Positions 7,315 through 16,637 of a DNA stretch of 64,000 nucleotides are shown one piece after another (the stretch's first letter is position 1; each line of letters starts with the position of its first letter). The stretch covers positions 1 to 64,000 of the forward strand of contig NZ_LZTA01000001.1 in the NCBI RefSeq assembly GCF_001665875.1. The letters are read 5' to 3'. Under the pieces are notes generated by a model, which ran no database searches, was not told where the DNA came from, and saw only the letters and a program-made list of their open reading frames with translations. Both the position numbers and the translations under genes were made by a program. Source of the stretch: Mycobacterium sp. 852002-40037_SCH5390672 (lineage in GTDB: Bacteria; Actinomycetota; Actinomycetes; Mycobacteriales; Mycobacteriaceae).

Positions 7315-8861
7315 GCCCGGGAACTCCGCAGTTGGTGGCCCTTGGCCGTCAGGCAGCTCCCGTCATCCAATCGCCACTGCCACCCATGCAGGTTGCACGT
7401 CAACGTGTTTCCCTCGACCACGCCGAATTTCGACAGGTCGGCCTTGAGGTGCGGGCAGCGGCGCTGAATCTCCCAGCCGTCCAGCGTGACGGACGCGGAG
7501 TCGTCGTGGGTCTCGGCGAACCAGCCGTCGGCGTAAGCGATCCGCTCGTCGGTCAGGCACTTGAAGAACGTGTAGAGGTACTCGTTGTAGCCGCCGACCC
7601 GCCAGGCCCTGAAACGAGTAGACAAGAAGATGGTGTTGACCCAGTCCGGCTCGCGGTCGCGCAGTACGGTGCGAACCAGCTCCGGTGCTATGGCGAATCC
7701 GTACCGAACCTTCTCATCCGGAATCCGTTCCCGCACTGCCCGTTTCGGAAAGTCCAGGACCACTGTTTCCGGCCCGAGCACCAGTTCGACGGGGTAGCCG
7801 ATCCCGTCGCAGATCTCGTCGCTTTGCGACATGATCGGCTCGAACAGCGCGCGCAACGGTTCCAGCAGCGGCTCCCCGGTGGCGGGCGCCCAGCTAGCCC
7901 GCTGGGCGGCGACGACCGGTGCCATCCGCTCGGCGTACTCGGCGATGTAGTCCGCCTTGCCGGTGGTGAAGATGGCCTCGACCTGGTCGGCGGGCAGCGG
8001 ATGGGTGAGCGAATTCAGGCTGGACCCGGTGAAATCGGCGGTCGATCCGGGGATCATCAGCAGCCCACCGTCGTTCCCGTGCCTGCGCATCTGATCGAGG
8101 AAGACCATCTGGTCGGGGAAGATGTTGGCCGGATCCGCGTGGTCGTCGTTGAGGTGGCGTAGCTCCGGATCCAGGAAGCAGGGCGGCCCCGCGGACGGAA
8201 CCACCCATGTCGCCCCGACCTGGGCGAGGTATTGGCGGGCACGGTCCATCTGCCGTTGCCGCTTCTGGATGCCGAACGACTCCTTGGCCCGGGCCGGCAT
8301 GTCGTAGACCATCGGGTACCAGATGGCTCCGGAGTACTGCAGCAGGTGCACATCGATGTGCCCGAACTCCGACGCCAGCACGTCCAGTTCCACCGGCCGG
8401 GCGTCGTTCATGTTGAAAACCGTTGTCGCGCCGTCGGAAACCAACAGCGCCGAATCGCCGATCGGGCCGTCAGCCGGTGCCCGCAGGGCGATGATCATGA
8501 CGTCAAGCTCGCCCCTGGGGCCACCGATCCGGTGCTTGACCGAATTGCTGGTCTCGAAGAATCGATGAAAACCCAGCTTCTGCAATTCATTTCGCAGGTC
8601 GGGCACCGGGAAGTCCGGCAGCAACACCACCGCGTCCTTATTGACGTGCTCGGCCAGATTCTTCGCGTCGAAGTGATCCTTGTGCAGATGTGACACATAG
8701 AGGTAGTCGCAGGCGCCCAGGTCGTCCCAGTCCAGCGCGCTGTTGTCCGGGAACGGGAACCAGGACGCGAAGTAGGCGGGATTGACCCACGGGTCGCACA
8801 GGATGCTGCCCGCTCGGGTCTGGATCAGAAATCCGGCGTGGCCGACGCTGGTGACCTGCAC
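7311..8861 (-). CDS. Metallo-beta-lactamase / Rieske fusion protein (Rv3818 homologue)
   Basis: A 516-aa two-domain protein. The N-terminal part is a UlaG-like metallo-beta-lactamase fold with the metal motif HLHKDH (in SHLHKDHFDA, residues near 60) and a start resembling MQVTSVGHAGFLI. The C-terminus carries a complete Rieske [2Fe-2S] motif: C469-P-H471, then 17 residues, then C489-N-L-H492. The central region (about 260-440) matches nothing I recognise. Joining these two folds resembles CMP-sialic acid hydroxylase, where the order is reversed, so a redox-dependent hydroxylation is conceivable but unproven. GTG start at 8861 with AGGAAGG just upstream. Rv3818 has the same length. Confidence 0.88.
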   Translation of the reverse strand: MQVTSVGHAGFLIQTRAGSILCDPWVNPAYFASWFPFPDNSALDWDDLGACDYLYVSHLHKDHFDAKNLAEHVNKDAVVLLPDFPVPDLRNELQKLGFHRFFETSNSVKHRIGGPRGELDVMIIALRAPADGPIGDSALLVSDGATTVFNMNDARPVELDVLASEFGHIDVHLLQYSGAIWYPMVYDMPARAKESFGIQKRQRQMDRARQYLAQVGATWVVPSAGPPCFLDPELRHLNDDHADPANIFPDQMVFLDQMRRHGNDGGLLMIPGSTADFTGSSLNSLTHPLPADQVEAIFTTGKADYIAEYAERMAPVVAAQRASWAPATGEPLLEPLRALFEPIMSQSDEICDGIGYPVELVLGPETVVLDFPKRAVRERIPDEKVRYGFAIAPELVRTVLRDREPDWVNTIFLSTRFRAWRVGGYNEYLYTFFKCLTDERIAYADGWFAETHDDSASVTLDGWEIQRRCPHLKADLSKFGVVEGNTLTCNLHGWQWRLDDGSCLTAKGHQLRSSRA

Positions 8862-9069
8862 TGATACCTTCCTGGGGCCGGTAGAAGGCCTTCGAAAGGC
8901 TTCTGCGGCCTCGGCCGGGGGATGACGGCTTTTCAGCCCCCGAGCTTAGCGCGAGCCGACACCTTCGGCCGGTCACCGCCCCCGGTGGACGCGCACGCGC
9001 ACCGGGTCCGGCTCGACGGCCGTCCACCTGCGATTTCTGGCTGTTGGGGCGGCGCCAGGCCGGGAGCAT

Positions 9070-9075
9070 TAGGCT
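9070..9075 (+). promoter_or_regulatory. -10 element before the first PlsC gene
   Basis: TAGGCT fits TANNNT and predicts initiation at 9082-9084, at the GTG start. No ribosome-binding site precedes this GTG, which supports leaderless translation of the acyltransferase operon. Confidence 0.4.
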
Positions 9076-9083
9076 GAAGTGTT

Positions 9084-9851
9084 GTGGAACCGGTTTACGG
9101 GACTGTCATTCAGCTCGCCCGCCTGGTGTGGCGCGTCCAGGGTCTGAAAATCACGATCGCGGGTGTGGAGAACGTGCCGAAAAGTGGCGGTGCGGTCGTC
9201 GCGATCAACCACACCAGCTACCTGGACTTCACCTTCGCGGGATTGCCCGCCTACCAGCAGGGCCTTGGCCGCAAGGTGCGATTCATGGCCAAGCAGGAGG
9301 TTTTCGACAACAAGGTCACCGGGCCGATCATGCGTAGCCTGCGGCACATCTCGGTGAACCGGCAAGACGGCGCCGCCTCCTTCGAATCCGCCGTCCGGAA
9401 CCTGAAGGACGGCGAGCTGGTCGGCGTGTACCCCGAAGCCACGATCAGCCGCAGCTTCGAGATCAAGGAATTCAAATCGGGGGCCGCGCGGATGGCGGTC
9501 GAGGCCGGGGTGCCCATCGTCCCGCACATCGTCTGGGGTGCCCAGCGGATCTGGACCAAGGATCACCCGAAAAAGCTGTGGCGTCCCAAGGTTCCCATCA
9601 CGGTGCTGGTCGGCGAACCGATCGAGCCCACGTTGGGCATCGAGGAACTCAAGGGGCTGCTGCACTCGCGCATGCAGCACCTGCTGGAACGCGCGCAGGA
9701 AATGTATGGACCTCACCCTGCCGGCGAGTTCTGGGTGCCCCACCGGTTGGGCGGCGGCGCTCCATCCCTGGCGGAAGCGGCCCGGCTGGAGGCCGAGGAG
9801 ACGGCCGCCCGGGCGGCTCGTCGGGGCCGGTCCGCAGGGGCGCCGGAGTAG
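9084..9851 (+). CDS. PlsC-type 1-acylglycerol-3-phosphate acyltransferase, paralogue 1 (Rv3816c homologue)
   Basis: A 255-aa acyltransferase of the PlsC/LPLAT superfamily. The catalytic H-x4-D motif is H43-TSYL-D48 in AINHTSYLDF. The acyl-acceptor block is GELVGVYPEATISRSFE near residue 110-125, and VPIVPHIVWGAQRIW follows. It probably moves an acyl group to a lysophospholipid or another glycerolipid at the inner membrane; the true acceptor is unknown. It is the first of three tandem paralogues that share the motifs and the LGGGAP segment near the C-terminus, which points to old gene duplication. Confidence 0.93.
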   Translation: MEPVYGTVIQLARLVWRVQGLKITIAGVENVPKSGGAVVAINHTSYLDFTFAGLPAYQQGLGRKVRFMAKQEVFDNKVTGPIMRSLRHISVNRQDGAASFESAVRNLKDGELVGVYPEATISRSFEIKEFKSGAARMAVEAGVPIVPHIVWGAQRIWTKDHPKKLWRPKVPITVLVGEPIEPTLGIEELKGLLHSRMQHLLERAQEMYGPHPAGEFWVPHRLGGGAPSLAEAARLEAEETAARAARRGRSAGAPE

Positions 9852-9857
9852 TGATCG

Positions 9858-10613
9858 ATGGTGGAGCCGACCTTCCGCGCGTTGGAGCTTCTGGCTCAAC
9901 TGGCGGTGAAGGCCACCGGCACCAGGATCACCTACTGCGGTGAGGAGCAGATCCCCGAGCGGGGCGGCGCGGTGGTGGCGATCAACCACACCAGCTATGT
10001 CGACTTTCTGCCCGCCGCGCTGGCGGTACACCGCCGGGGACGTCGGCTGAGGTTCATGATCAAAGCCGAGATGCAGCAGGTCAAGGCGGTCAATTTCCTG
10101 ATCAAGCACACCCGCACCATCCCGGTGGACCGCGGCGCGGGGGCGGGTGCTTACGCGGTGGCGGTGCAGCGGCTACGCGAGGGCGAGCTGGTGGGGGTGT
10201 ACCCGGAGGCCACGATCAGCCGCAGCTTTGAGCTCAAGGAGTTCAAGACCGGCGCTGCGCGGATGGCCATCGACGCCGACGTCCCGATCGTGCCGGTGAT
10301 CGTCTGGGGAGCGCAGCGAATCTGGACCAAGGATCACCCGCGAAATGTGGGCCGCGCCAAAATACCCATTACTGTGCAGGTAGGCGCGCCGTTACGGGCG
10401 CGTGAAGACATCGCGCAGACCGACGCTGCCCTGCGCGACTCGATGACCACCTTGCTGCACCGCGCGCAGGAGCGCTATCCGGGCGAGCCCGGAGCGTATT
10501 GGATGCCGAGCCGGCTGGGCGGCGGAGCGCCGACCCTGGCCGAGGCTGCTCGCATCGAGGCCATCGAGGCGGCGGCTCGATCGGCTAAAAGGGCCGAGCG
10601 CCCGTCGCAGTAG
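9858..10613 (+). CDS. PlsC-type acyltransferase, paralogue 2 (Rv3815c homologue)
   Basis: A 251-aa protein, the same length as Rv3815c. H44-TSYV-D49 is the catalytic H-x4-D motif, and GELVGVYPEATISRSFELKEF is nearly the same as in the upstream paralogue. It begins six bases after the first paralogue and ends 14 bases before the third, so the three form one transcription unit. The conserved C-terminal segment YWMPSRLGGGAPTLAEAARIE is shared by all three. Acceptor specificity cannot be read from the sequence. Confidence 0.93.
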   Translation: MVEPTFRALELLAQLAVKATGTRITYCGEEQIPERGGAVVAINHTSYVDFLPAALAVHRRGRRLRFMIKAEMQQVKAVNFLIKHTRTIPVDRGAGAGAYAVAVQRLREGELVGVYPEATISRSFELKEFKTGAARMAIDADVPIVPVIVWGAQRIWTKDHPRNVGRAKIPITVQVGAPLRAREDIAQTDAALRDSMTTLLHRAQERYPGEPGAYWMPSRLGGGAPTLAEAARIEAIEAAARSAKRAERPSQ

Positions 10614-10627
10614 GCGAAGGAGAAGAC

Positions 10628-11413
10628 ATGCCCGAGGGCTTCTACCGGCTGGCGGAGTGGATCGTCCCGCCGATGGTTGCGATGCAGGGGACCAAGTTCA
10701 CCTACCAAGGCCTGGAGAACATTCCCGCGCGCGGCGGCGCCTTGCTGGCCCAGAACCACACCAGCTACCTGGACTGGCTGCCGACGCTGATGGCTGTGCG
10801 TGAGCGCCGGCGACGCGCGTACTTCATGATCAAGGCGGAGATGGCCGACGTGAAGGCGGTCAACTACGTCATCAATCACGCCCGGCTGATCCCGGTGGAT
10901 CGCAGGTCGGGGCACGACGCCTTCGATGTGGCCGTCCAGCGCATGCGCGAGGGTGAGCTGATCGGAATGCATCCCGAGGCCACCATCAGCCGCAGTTTCG
11001 AACTGCGGGAATTCAAGACCGGGGCGGCGCGGATGGCGCTGGACGCCCAGGTGCCGATCGTTCCGATTGTCGTGTGGGGCGCTCACCGGATCTGGCCAAA
11101 GGACCATCCCAAGAAGGTGATTCGCAACAAGGTTCCGGTCACGGTGGCGGCCGGGCAGCCGTTGGCCCCCCGGGGCACGCCCGAGCAACTCAACCTGCTG
11201 TTGCGTTCGGCGATGAACGACCTGCTGTACCGGGTGCAGGAGGAATATCCGCACCCCAAAGACGAGTTCTGGGTGCCGCGGCGCCTCGGCGGTGGCGCGC
11301 CCACCCAGGAGGATTCCCGGGCCATCCGGTTGTCGGAGTTGCAGGAGCGGATGCAGCGGTACGGAACCGACGGCGTGACGCGACCCGGGCAGAGACAGAG
11401 CGGGCTGCATTGA
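10628..11413 (+). CDS. PlsC-type acyltransferase, paralogue 3 (Rv3814c homologue)
   Basis: A 261-aa protein, the same length as Rv3814c. The H-x4-D motif is H44-TSYL-D49 and the acceptor motif is GMHPEATISRSFELREF, in which the usual Tyr of YPEAT is replaced by His. The ribosome site AAGGAGAAG precedes the ATG. It closes the three-gene acyltransferase array; the HAD phosphatase starts 34 bases later, on the same strand, and may share the transcript. Confidence 0.93.
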   Translation: MPEGFYRLAEWIVPPMVAMQGTKFTYQGLENIPARGGALLAQNHTSYLDWLPTLMAVRERRRRAYFMIKAEMADVKAVNYVINHARLIPVDRRSGHDAFDVAVQRMREGELIGMHPEATISRSFELREFKTGAARMALDAQVPIVPIVVWGAHRIWPKDHPKKVIRNKVPVTVAAGQPLAPRGTPEQLNLLLRSAMNDLLYRVQEEYPHPKDEFWVPRRLGGGAPTQEDSRAIRLSELQERMQRYGTDGVTRPGQRQSGLH

Positions 11414-11447
11414 GCGGTCCGGCCAGCTGTCAGGGCGGGCGGTTTCG

Positions 11448-12263
11448 ATGACCCTGCCTGCGCTCATCGCCTGCGACGTCGACGGCACCCTGTTCGACGA
11501 TGACGAGAAGATCTCCCCGCGCACCCGCGACGCTATCCGTGCCGCCGTGGCCGCCGGTGCGCAGTTCGTGGTGGCGACCGGGCGTCCACCGCGCTGGATA
11601 CGACCCGTCGTCGACGCCCTGGGCTTCGCGCCGATCTCGGTGTGCGCCAACGGCGCCGTCATCTATGACGCGGCGACGGACCGGGTGATGTCCACCCGCA
11701 CGCTGGCCGTCGACACCCTGGCCGAGTGGGCGGAGCTGGCGACCCGCGTCATCCCCGGCGCGGGCCTGGCCGTCGAGCGCATCGGCGAAAGTGCCCATGA
11801 CACGGCGACACCTCAGTTCGTCAGCTCGCCGGGCTACGAGCATGCCTGGCTGAATCCGGACAACACCGAGGTGTCGATCCAGGACCTGCTCAGCGCCCCG
11901 GCGATCAAGCTGCTGATTCGCCGATCCGGAGCCCGCAGCGCCGACATGGCAGCCGAGCTGGCTAAGCACGTCGGCATCGAGGGCGACATCACCTACTCCA
12001 CCAACAACGGCCTGATCGAGATCGTGCCGCTGGGGACCAGCAAGGCCACCGGTATCGACGAGATCGCACGGCCGTTAAAGATCGCCCCCGAGGAGGTGGT
12101 GGCGTTCGGCGACATGCCCAACGACCTGCCGATGCTGCGGTGGGCCGGACATGGCGTGGCGATGGGCAATGCCCATCCCGACGTGCAGTCGGTCGCCGAC
12201 GAGGTCACTACCGCCAACAACGACGACGGGGTGGGCCGGGTGCTGGAACGCTGGTGGCTTTGA
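11448..12263 (+). CDS. HAD-superfamily Cof-type hydrolase (Rv3813c homologue)
   Basis: A 271-aa phosphatase. Motif I is ACDVDGTLFDDD at residues 7-18 with the two catalytic aspartates. ATGRP is near residue 45, and the C-terminal acidic motif is VVAFGDMPNDLPML, followed by HGVAMGNAHPDVQSVADEVT, the classic Cof signature. The substrate is a small phosphorylated metabolite, not predictable here. It may belong to the same operon as the three acyltransferases. It converges with the amidase gene, 12 bases apart. Confidence 0.93.
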   Translation: MTLPALIACDVDGTLFDDDEKISPRTRDAIRAAVAAGAQFVVATGRPPRWIRPVVDALGFAPISVCANGAVIYDAATDRVMSTRTLAVDTLAEWAELATRVIPGAGLAVERIGESAHDTATPQFVSSPGYEHAWLNPDNTEVSIQDLLSAPAIKLLIRRSGARSADMAAELAKHVGIEGDITYSTNNGLIEIVPLGTSKATGIDEIARPLKIAPEEVVAFGDMPNDLPMLRWAGHGVAMGNAHPDVQSVADEVTTANNDDGVGRVLERWWL

Positions 12264-12275
12264 CGGCGCAGTCGG

Positions 12276-13949
12276 CTACGTGGGCGTGGGATGTGACGGC
12301 AGCGAGAAGTGTTCGGCCGGTACCGTTGGGCCGCTTGGTGATTCGGTTGTTAGCGGAATGGTGATTCCGTCGACGACCTCGGTGACATTTCCGGTCAGCC
12401 GCTCGTAGTTCAGGGTGCCATGCTGGAAGTTCTGCGTAATCTGCAGCGGCTCTTGTATTTCCGCGCTGGTCGGCAATCCGAGCGGGCCACGTTCGTAGCT
12501 CTGTGAGCCCCAGGCGTCGTAGATTGCGCCGGTGACCGGCTGGGCGCCGGTCTCGGGTGACCAGTACATCGCGCCGCGGGCGAACGTGACGAAGCGGCCG
12601 TCGCCTTCTGCGCTGTCTTCCGGTGCGGTCGGGGCACCCAGCACGCTGTTCATCGCGCCGATCGCCTGCCAGTGGTCATAGATCGCGCCGCCCTGCAACG
12701 CCTTGAGCAATTCTTCCGGCGGATCGTTGACATGTGATGCGATATCACGCATTTCATCCATCAGTGCGTAGGCGGCATTGCCGGGGCAATCGGTGTTGCC
12801 GACGTCGCGGTGGGTGAAGATGGTCGGCAACGTCGCGATGGAGCCGGCCGGGAAAGTGGTGTAGTGGCTACCGGCCGACTCGAGTTGCACCGTGCCCTTG
12901 GGGTCGACGCCGTCCAGGCCCAGCCGCCAGCCGAGCAGCCGGCCCATGGTTCTGAGCTGGATGGGTGTCGGCGGCACGTCGTCGAAGTTGCCGATCATCG
13001 CCACGCCCCAGGTGTTGCGATTGAAGCCACCGGTGTGGAAAGCCTCGACCGCCTTGGTGAGACCGCCTGCGCTGCCCTCGAACACCTGGCCGTACTTGTC
13101 GACCAGCGCGTTGTAGGCGATGTCGCACCAGCCCAGCGTCTTGCTGTGGTAGGTGTAAATCGCCTTGACGATCCCGGCCGATTCAAGCGGGGAATAGTCA
13201 TTGCTACCGGCGGTGTGGTGGACGACCGCGGCGCGAATCCCGTTGTCGTACTGCGGGGTACCGCATCGCAGCGACTCGTCGGCGCCCCATTGCGCGCGGC
13301 TGATGATGGGCGGAGCCTGTCCGGGCATCAAGACCCCGGCCGGTGGCGTCCAATGCGTTCCGACCGGCGCTTGCGGTGGGGAGATGAGGACGGCGGAGAT
13401 GTTTTGCGCGAAGGGCTGTTCCCGCGATGCCGGCTTGTAGCCCAGATCGTTCTTCTCACTCGGCGGCGCCGGCGCCGGCTGGGTCACCGGCGCGTCGAGC
13501 GGGCGGGTGATAGCGATCTGGACGGTCGTGGTGGTGCCGACGAACACCGGATCGGTGCCGCGGGGCCCCTCTGTCGCCGCGTTGGGACGGTCTGGGCCCG
13601 CCAACTCTGCACCGCCCGCGCGGGGCGCCGGGTCGGGTGCTGCGGTCTCGTACTCGGTCTGATACCAGGGGCCCCACGAACCGTCGGGCCGCTTCGCCCG
13701 AACGCGGGTCGACGTGCCGGCCAGGTCGCCGGTCAGGGCGACCAGAGAAAACGGGCTGTCCTGACTGATTTCGCGAACTGTGACTCCGGCCCCCAGCCCG
13801 ATCAACGGTTGCTCGACGAGTTGGGTGCCGCGGGGCGGCGTCGTGCCGGCGGTGCCGCGATCGCGTGTCGTGCCCGCGAGCCACGAGACGAGCACGACGG
13901 TCGCCGCCATAGCGGTGAGCAACATCGTTGGCGCACGACTGCGAGACAC
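12276..13949 (-). CDS. Secreted N-acetylmuramoyl-L-alanine amidase with LGFP repeats (Rv3811 homologue)
   Basis: A 557-aa exported peptidoglycan amidase. The N-terminal signal peptide or anchor spans about residues 7-26 (APTMLLTAMAATVVLVSWLA). The PGRP/type-2 amidase domain runs from ISRAQWGADES near residue 215 to about 395, with zinc ligands in VVHHTAG, FTHRDVG and NTDCPG. The C-terminal 130 residues hold LGFP-type repeats (AIGAMNSVLGAP and ERGPLGLPTSAEI), which bind arabinogalactan-linked walls in corynebacteria-type bacteria. Starts at GTG. It is the Rv3811 counterpart and lies downstream of erp, separated by a terminator hairpin. Confidence 0.93.
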   Translation of the reverse strand: MSRSRAPTMLLTAMAATVVLVSWLAGTTRDRGTAGTTPPRGTQLVEQPLIGLGAGVTVREISQDSPFSLVALTGDLAGTSTRVRAKRPDGSWGPWYQTEYETAAPDPAPRAGGAELAGPDRPNAATEGPRGTDPVFVGTTTTVQIAITRPLDAPVTQPAPAPPSEKNDLGYKPASREQPFAQNISAVLISPPQAPVGTHWTPPAGVLMPGQAPPIISRAQWGADESLRCGTPQYDNGIRAAVVHHTAGSNDYSPLESAGIVKAIYTYHSKTLGWCDIAYNALVDKYGQVFEGSAGGLTKAVEAFHTGGFNRNTWGVAMIGNFDDVPPTPIQLRTMGRLLGWRLGLDGVDPKGTVQLESAGSHYTTFPAGSIATLPTIFTHRDVGNTDCPGNAAYALMDEMRDIASHVNDPPEELLKALQGGAIYDHWQAIGAMNSVLGAPTAPEDSAEGDGRFVTFARGAMYWSPETGAQPVTGAIYDAWGSQSYERGPLGLPTSAEIQEPLQITQNFQHGTLNYERLTGNVTEVVDGITIPLTTESPSGPTVPAEHFSLPSHPTPT

Positions 13950-14026
13950 CAGCTGATGTTACTTGTGATTCTAATGTTATCTATGAGGCGACACGAGCTG
14001 GGCGCTGGTTAATCTCCACGAAAATC

Positions 14027-14058
14027 GACGGCACCGCAGATGACTCTGCGGTGCCGTC
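14027..14058 (-). terminator. Strong hairpin terminator after erp
   Basis: A perfect 14-bp stem (GACGGCACCGCAGA paired with its complement) closed by a TGAC loop. On the minus strand it is followed by GATTTT. It lies between the erp stop codon and the amidase start, so it should end erp transcription and leave the amidase gene to its own promoter. Confidence 0.85.
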
Positions 14059-14079
14059 TTGTGGAAGGTTTGCCAAGGA

Positions 14080-15126
14080 CTAGACCGGGGGCAGTAGCGG
14101 TGCCGCGCCTGCGGCCGCCGGCAACGCACCGGCCGCGCCCGCAACACCCGGCAGGGCGCCCGCGGCACCCGGCAGGGCACCCGCAACACCCGGCAGAGCG
14201 CCCGCGGCACCCGGCAGGGCACCCGCGGCACCCGGTAGGGCGCCCGCGGCACCCGGTAGGGCACCCGCGCCGCCGTGCATACCCTGCGTGATGGCCGGCA
14301 TGACCAGGCCCTTGAGCAGGTCGATCGCCTGGCCAGCGCCCAACTGGTTGGCGGCTTGCATCACGTCGTTGACCAGACCGCCGCTGGCACCACCGGTGCT
14401 CGAGCCGCCGCCCAGGCCGGTACCGCCGCCGCCAATCGGCGAAGCGTTACCGAACGTCGACGGGTCGCCCAGGATCGGGTAGGTGCCGCCGGCACCCGGG
14501 TCCAACCCGGCCCCGGAGTCGATCGGCACCTCGCTCGGCGACATCGCCGGCCCGCCCAGACCAGGCGTAACCCCGGCCGGGCTGGTCAGCCCGGGGTTGG
14601 AGAGCGCCGGGTTGAGCCCGGCACCCGGGGTCGCGACACCGCCACCAGGGGTGGTCGGCAACGCGCCGGGCGCGGTGAGACCGGGCGTCATGGGCGCCAT
14701 ACCGGGGCTCGTCAGGCCCGGGCTCGTCAAGCCGGGAGTGGCCAAGCCCGGCGTCAAACCGGGGCTGGTCAAACCGGGGCTGGTCACGCCCGGGTTGGTC
14801 AGGCCCGTCGTCCCCAATCCGGGGGTTCCGAGGCCCGGAGTGCCCAGGCCGGGACTGGCGAGACCGGGTGTGCCGGTCGCGCCCCCGCTCAGGGCGGGCA
14901 CCGGGGGCATGTTGATCCCGAACTGCGACAACCCCTGCGACAGCGCGCCCATCAGCTCACCGGGCAGGTCGCTCATCAGCGCGGCCTGCCTGAACTCGTG
15001 ATGCTCGGGCGCTTTGGCGCCGGCAGTCGATTCGTAGACAAGGAAGTATGCGCAAGGACTCGCCACTGCCAGGGCGGCAACCGCGCTCATGGCTGTTGAG
15101 AGCTTGCGTCGGCGTCGGTTCGGCAC
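14080..15126 (-). CDS. erp: Exported repetitive protein Erp (PirG), expanded form
   Basis: A 348-aa surface protein needed for envelope integrity and virulence in pathogenic mycobacteria. An N-terminal signal follows basic residues (PNRRRRKLSTAMSAVAALAVAS). A mature head contains the conserved FGINMPPVPAL. The central array of PGLTSP-type hexapeptides lies at DNA 14560-14890. A linker leads into a second array of GAAGALP heptapeptides at DNA 14100-14275. GTG start at 15126 with AGGAGA upstream. M. tuberculosis Erp is about 284 aa; the extra length here comes largely from the C-terminal heptads. Divergent from glf. Confidence 0.93.
   Translation of the reverse strand: MPNRRRRKLSTAMSAVAALAVASPCAYFLVYESTAGAKAPEHHEFRQAALMSDLPGELMGALSQGLSQFGINMPPVPALSGGATGTPGLASPGLGTPGLGTPGLGTTGLTNPGVTSPGLTSPGLTPGLATPGLTSPGLTSPGMAPMTPGLTAPGALPTTPGGGVATPGAGLNPALSNPGLTSPAGVTPGLGGPAMSPSEVPIDSGAGLDPGAGGTYPILGDPSTFGNASPIGGGGTGLGGGSSTGGASGGLVNDVMQAANQLGAGQAIDLLKGLVMPAITQGMHGGAGALPGAAGALPGAAGALPGAAGALPGVAGALPGAAGALPGVAGAAGALPAAAGAAPLLPPV
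14100..14275 (-). repeat. 21-bp coding repeat encoding GAAGALP heptads in erp
   Basis: About seven or eight imperfect copies of a 21-bp unit encode G-(A/V)-A-G-A-L-P heptads near the end of Erp. They are distinct from the hexapeptide PGL array in the protein's middle. Short GC-rich tandem units of this kind change copy number by slippage. Confidence 0.85.
14560..14890 (-). repeat. PGL-type hexapeptide repeat array in erp
   Basis: Imperfect 18-bp units encode PGL(T/A/G)(S/T/N)P hexapeptides, the diagnostic central region of Erp proteins, whose number and sequence vary between mycobacterial species. The antisense frame also reads as a Pro/Gly-rich open frame but is a by-product of the repeat. 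Confidence 0.85.
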
Positions 15127-15210
15127 GGAAGTCTCCTCTATCTGACTATGTGTTGTGTCGGCGCGTCCCACCTGTCGCATCTGGTGGGAATCACACAAAG
15201 TCGATGGTAC

Positions 15211-15239
15211 GAGTGGTGACGCTGTTACTAGAGTGGTGA
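15211..15239. promoter_or_regulatory. Direct repeat between erp and glf promoters
   Basis: GAGTGGTGA occurs at 15211-15219 and 15231-15239, 20 bp apart, or two helical turns. The pair lies about 90 bp upstream of erp and 140 bp upstream of glf. Same-face spacing suits a dimeric regulator, but no regulator is identified. Confidence 0.3.
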
Positions 15240-15349
15240 TATTGAATCGTGAGGCAATTGCGACCTCGACTGTGATCGCGGATTCCGGACGCCGCAACGG
15301 GCGCCGTCACAGCGCCGAGCCCGCTGCATGGCCTCGCCAAATGGGTTAG

Positions 15350-16588
<1,239 letters not shown>

Positions 16589-16637
16589 TGCGCGCCTTGA
16601 CGATGCTGAGCGAAGCGATGAGAAGGAGTGGCGCCAA

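Noticed and set aside
14483..15001. Long Pro/Gly-rich open frame antisense to erp
   Set aside because: It is the reverse-strand reading of the PGL repeat array, which gives a similar repeat in this frame. Erp on the minus strand has a signal peptide, ribosome site and known family features.
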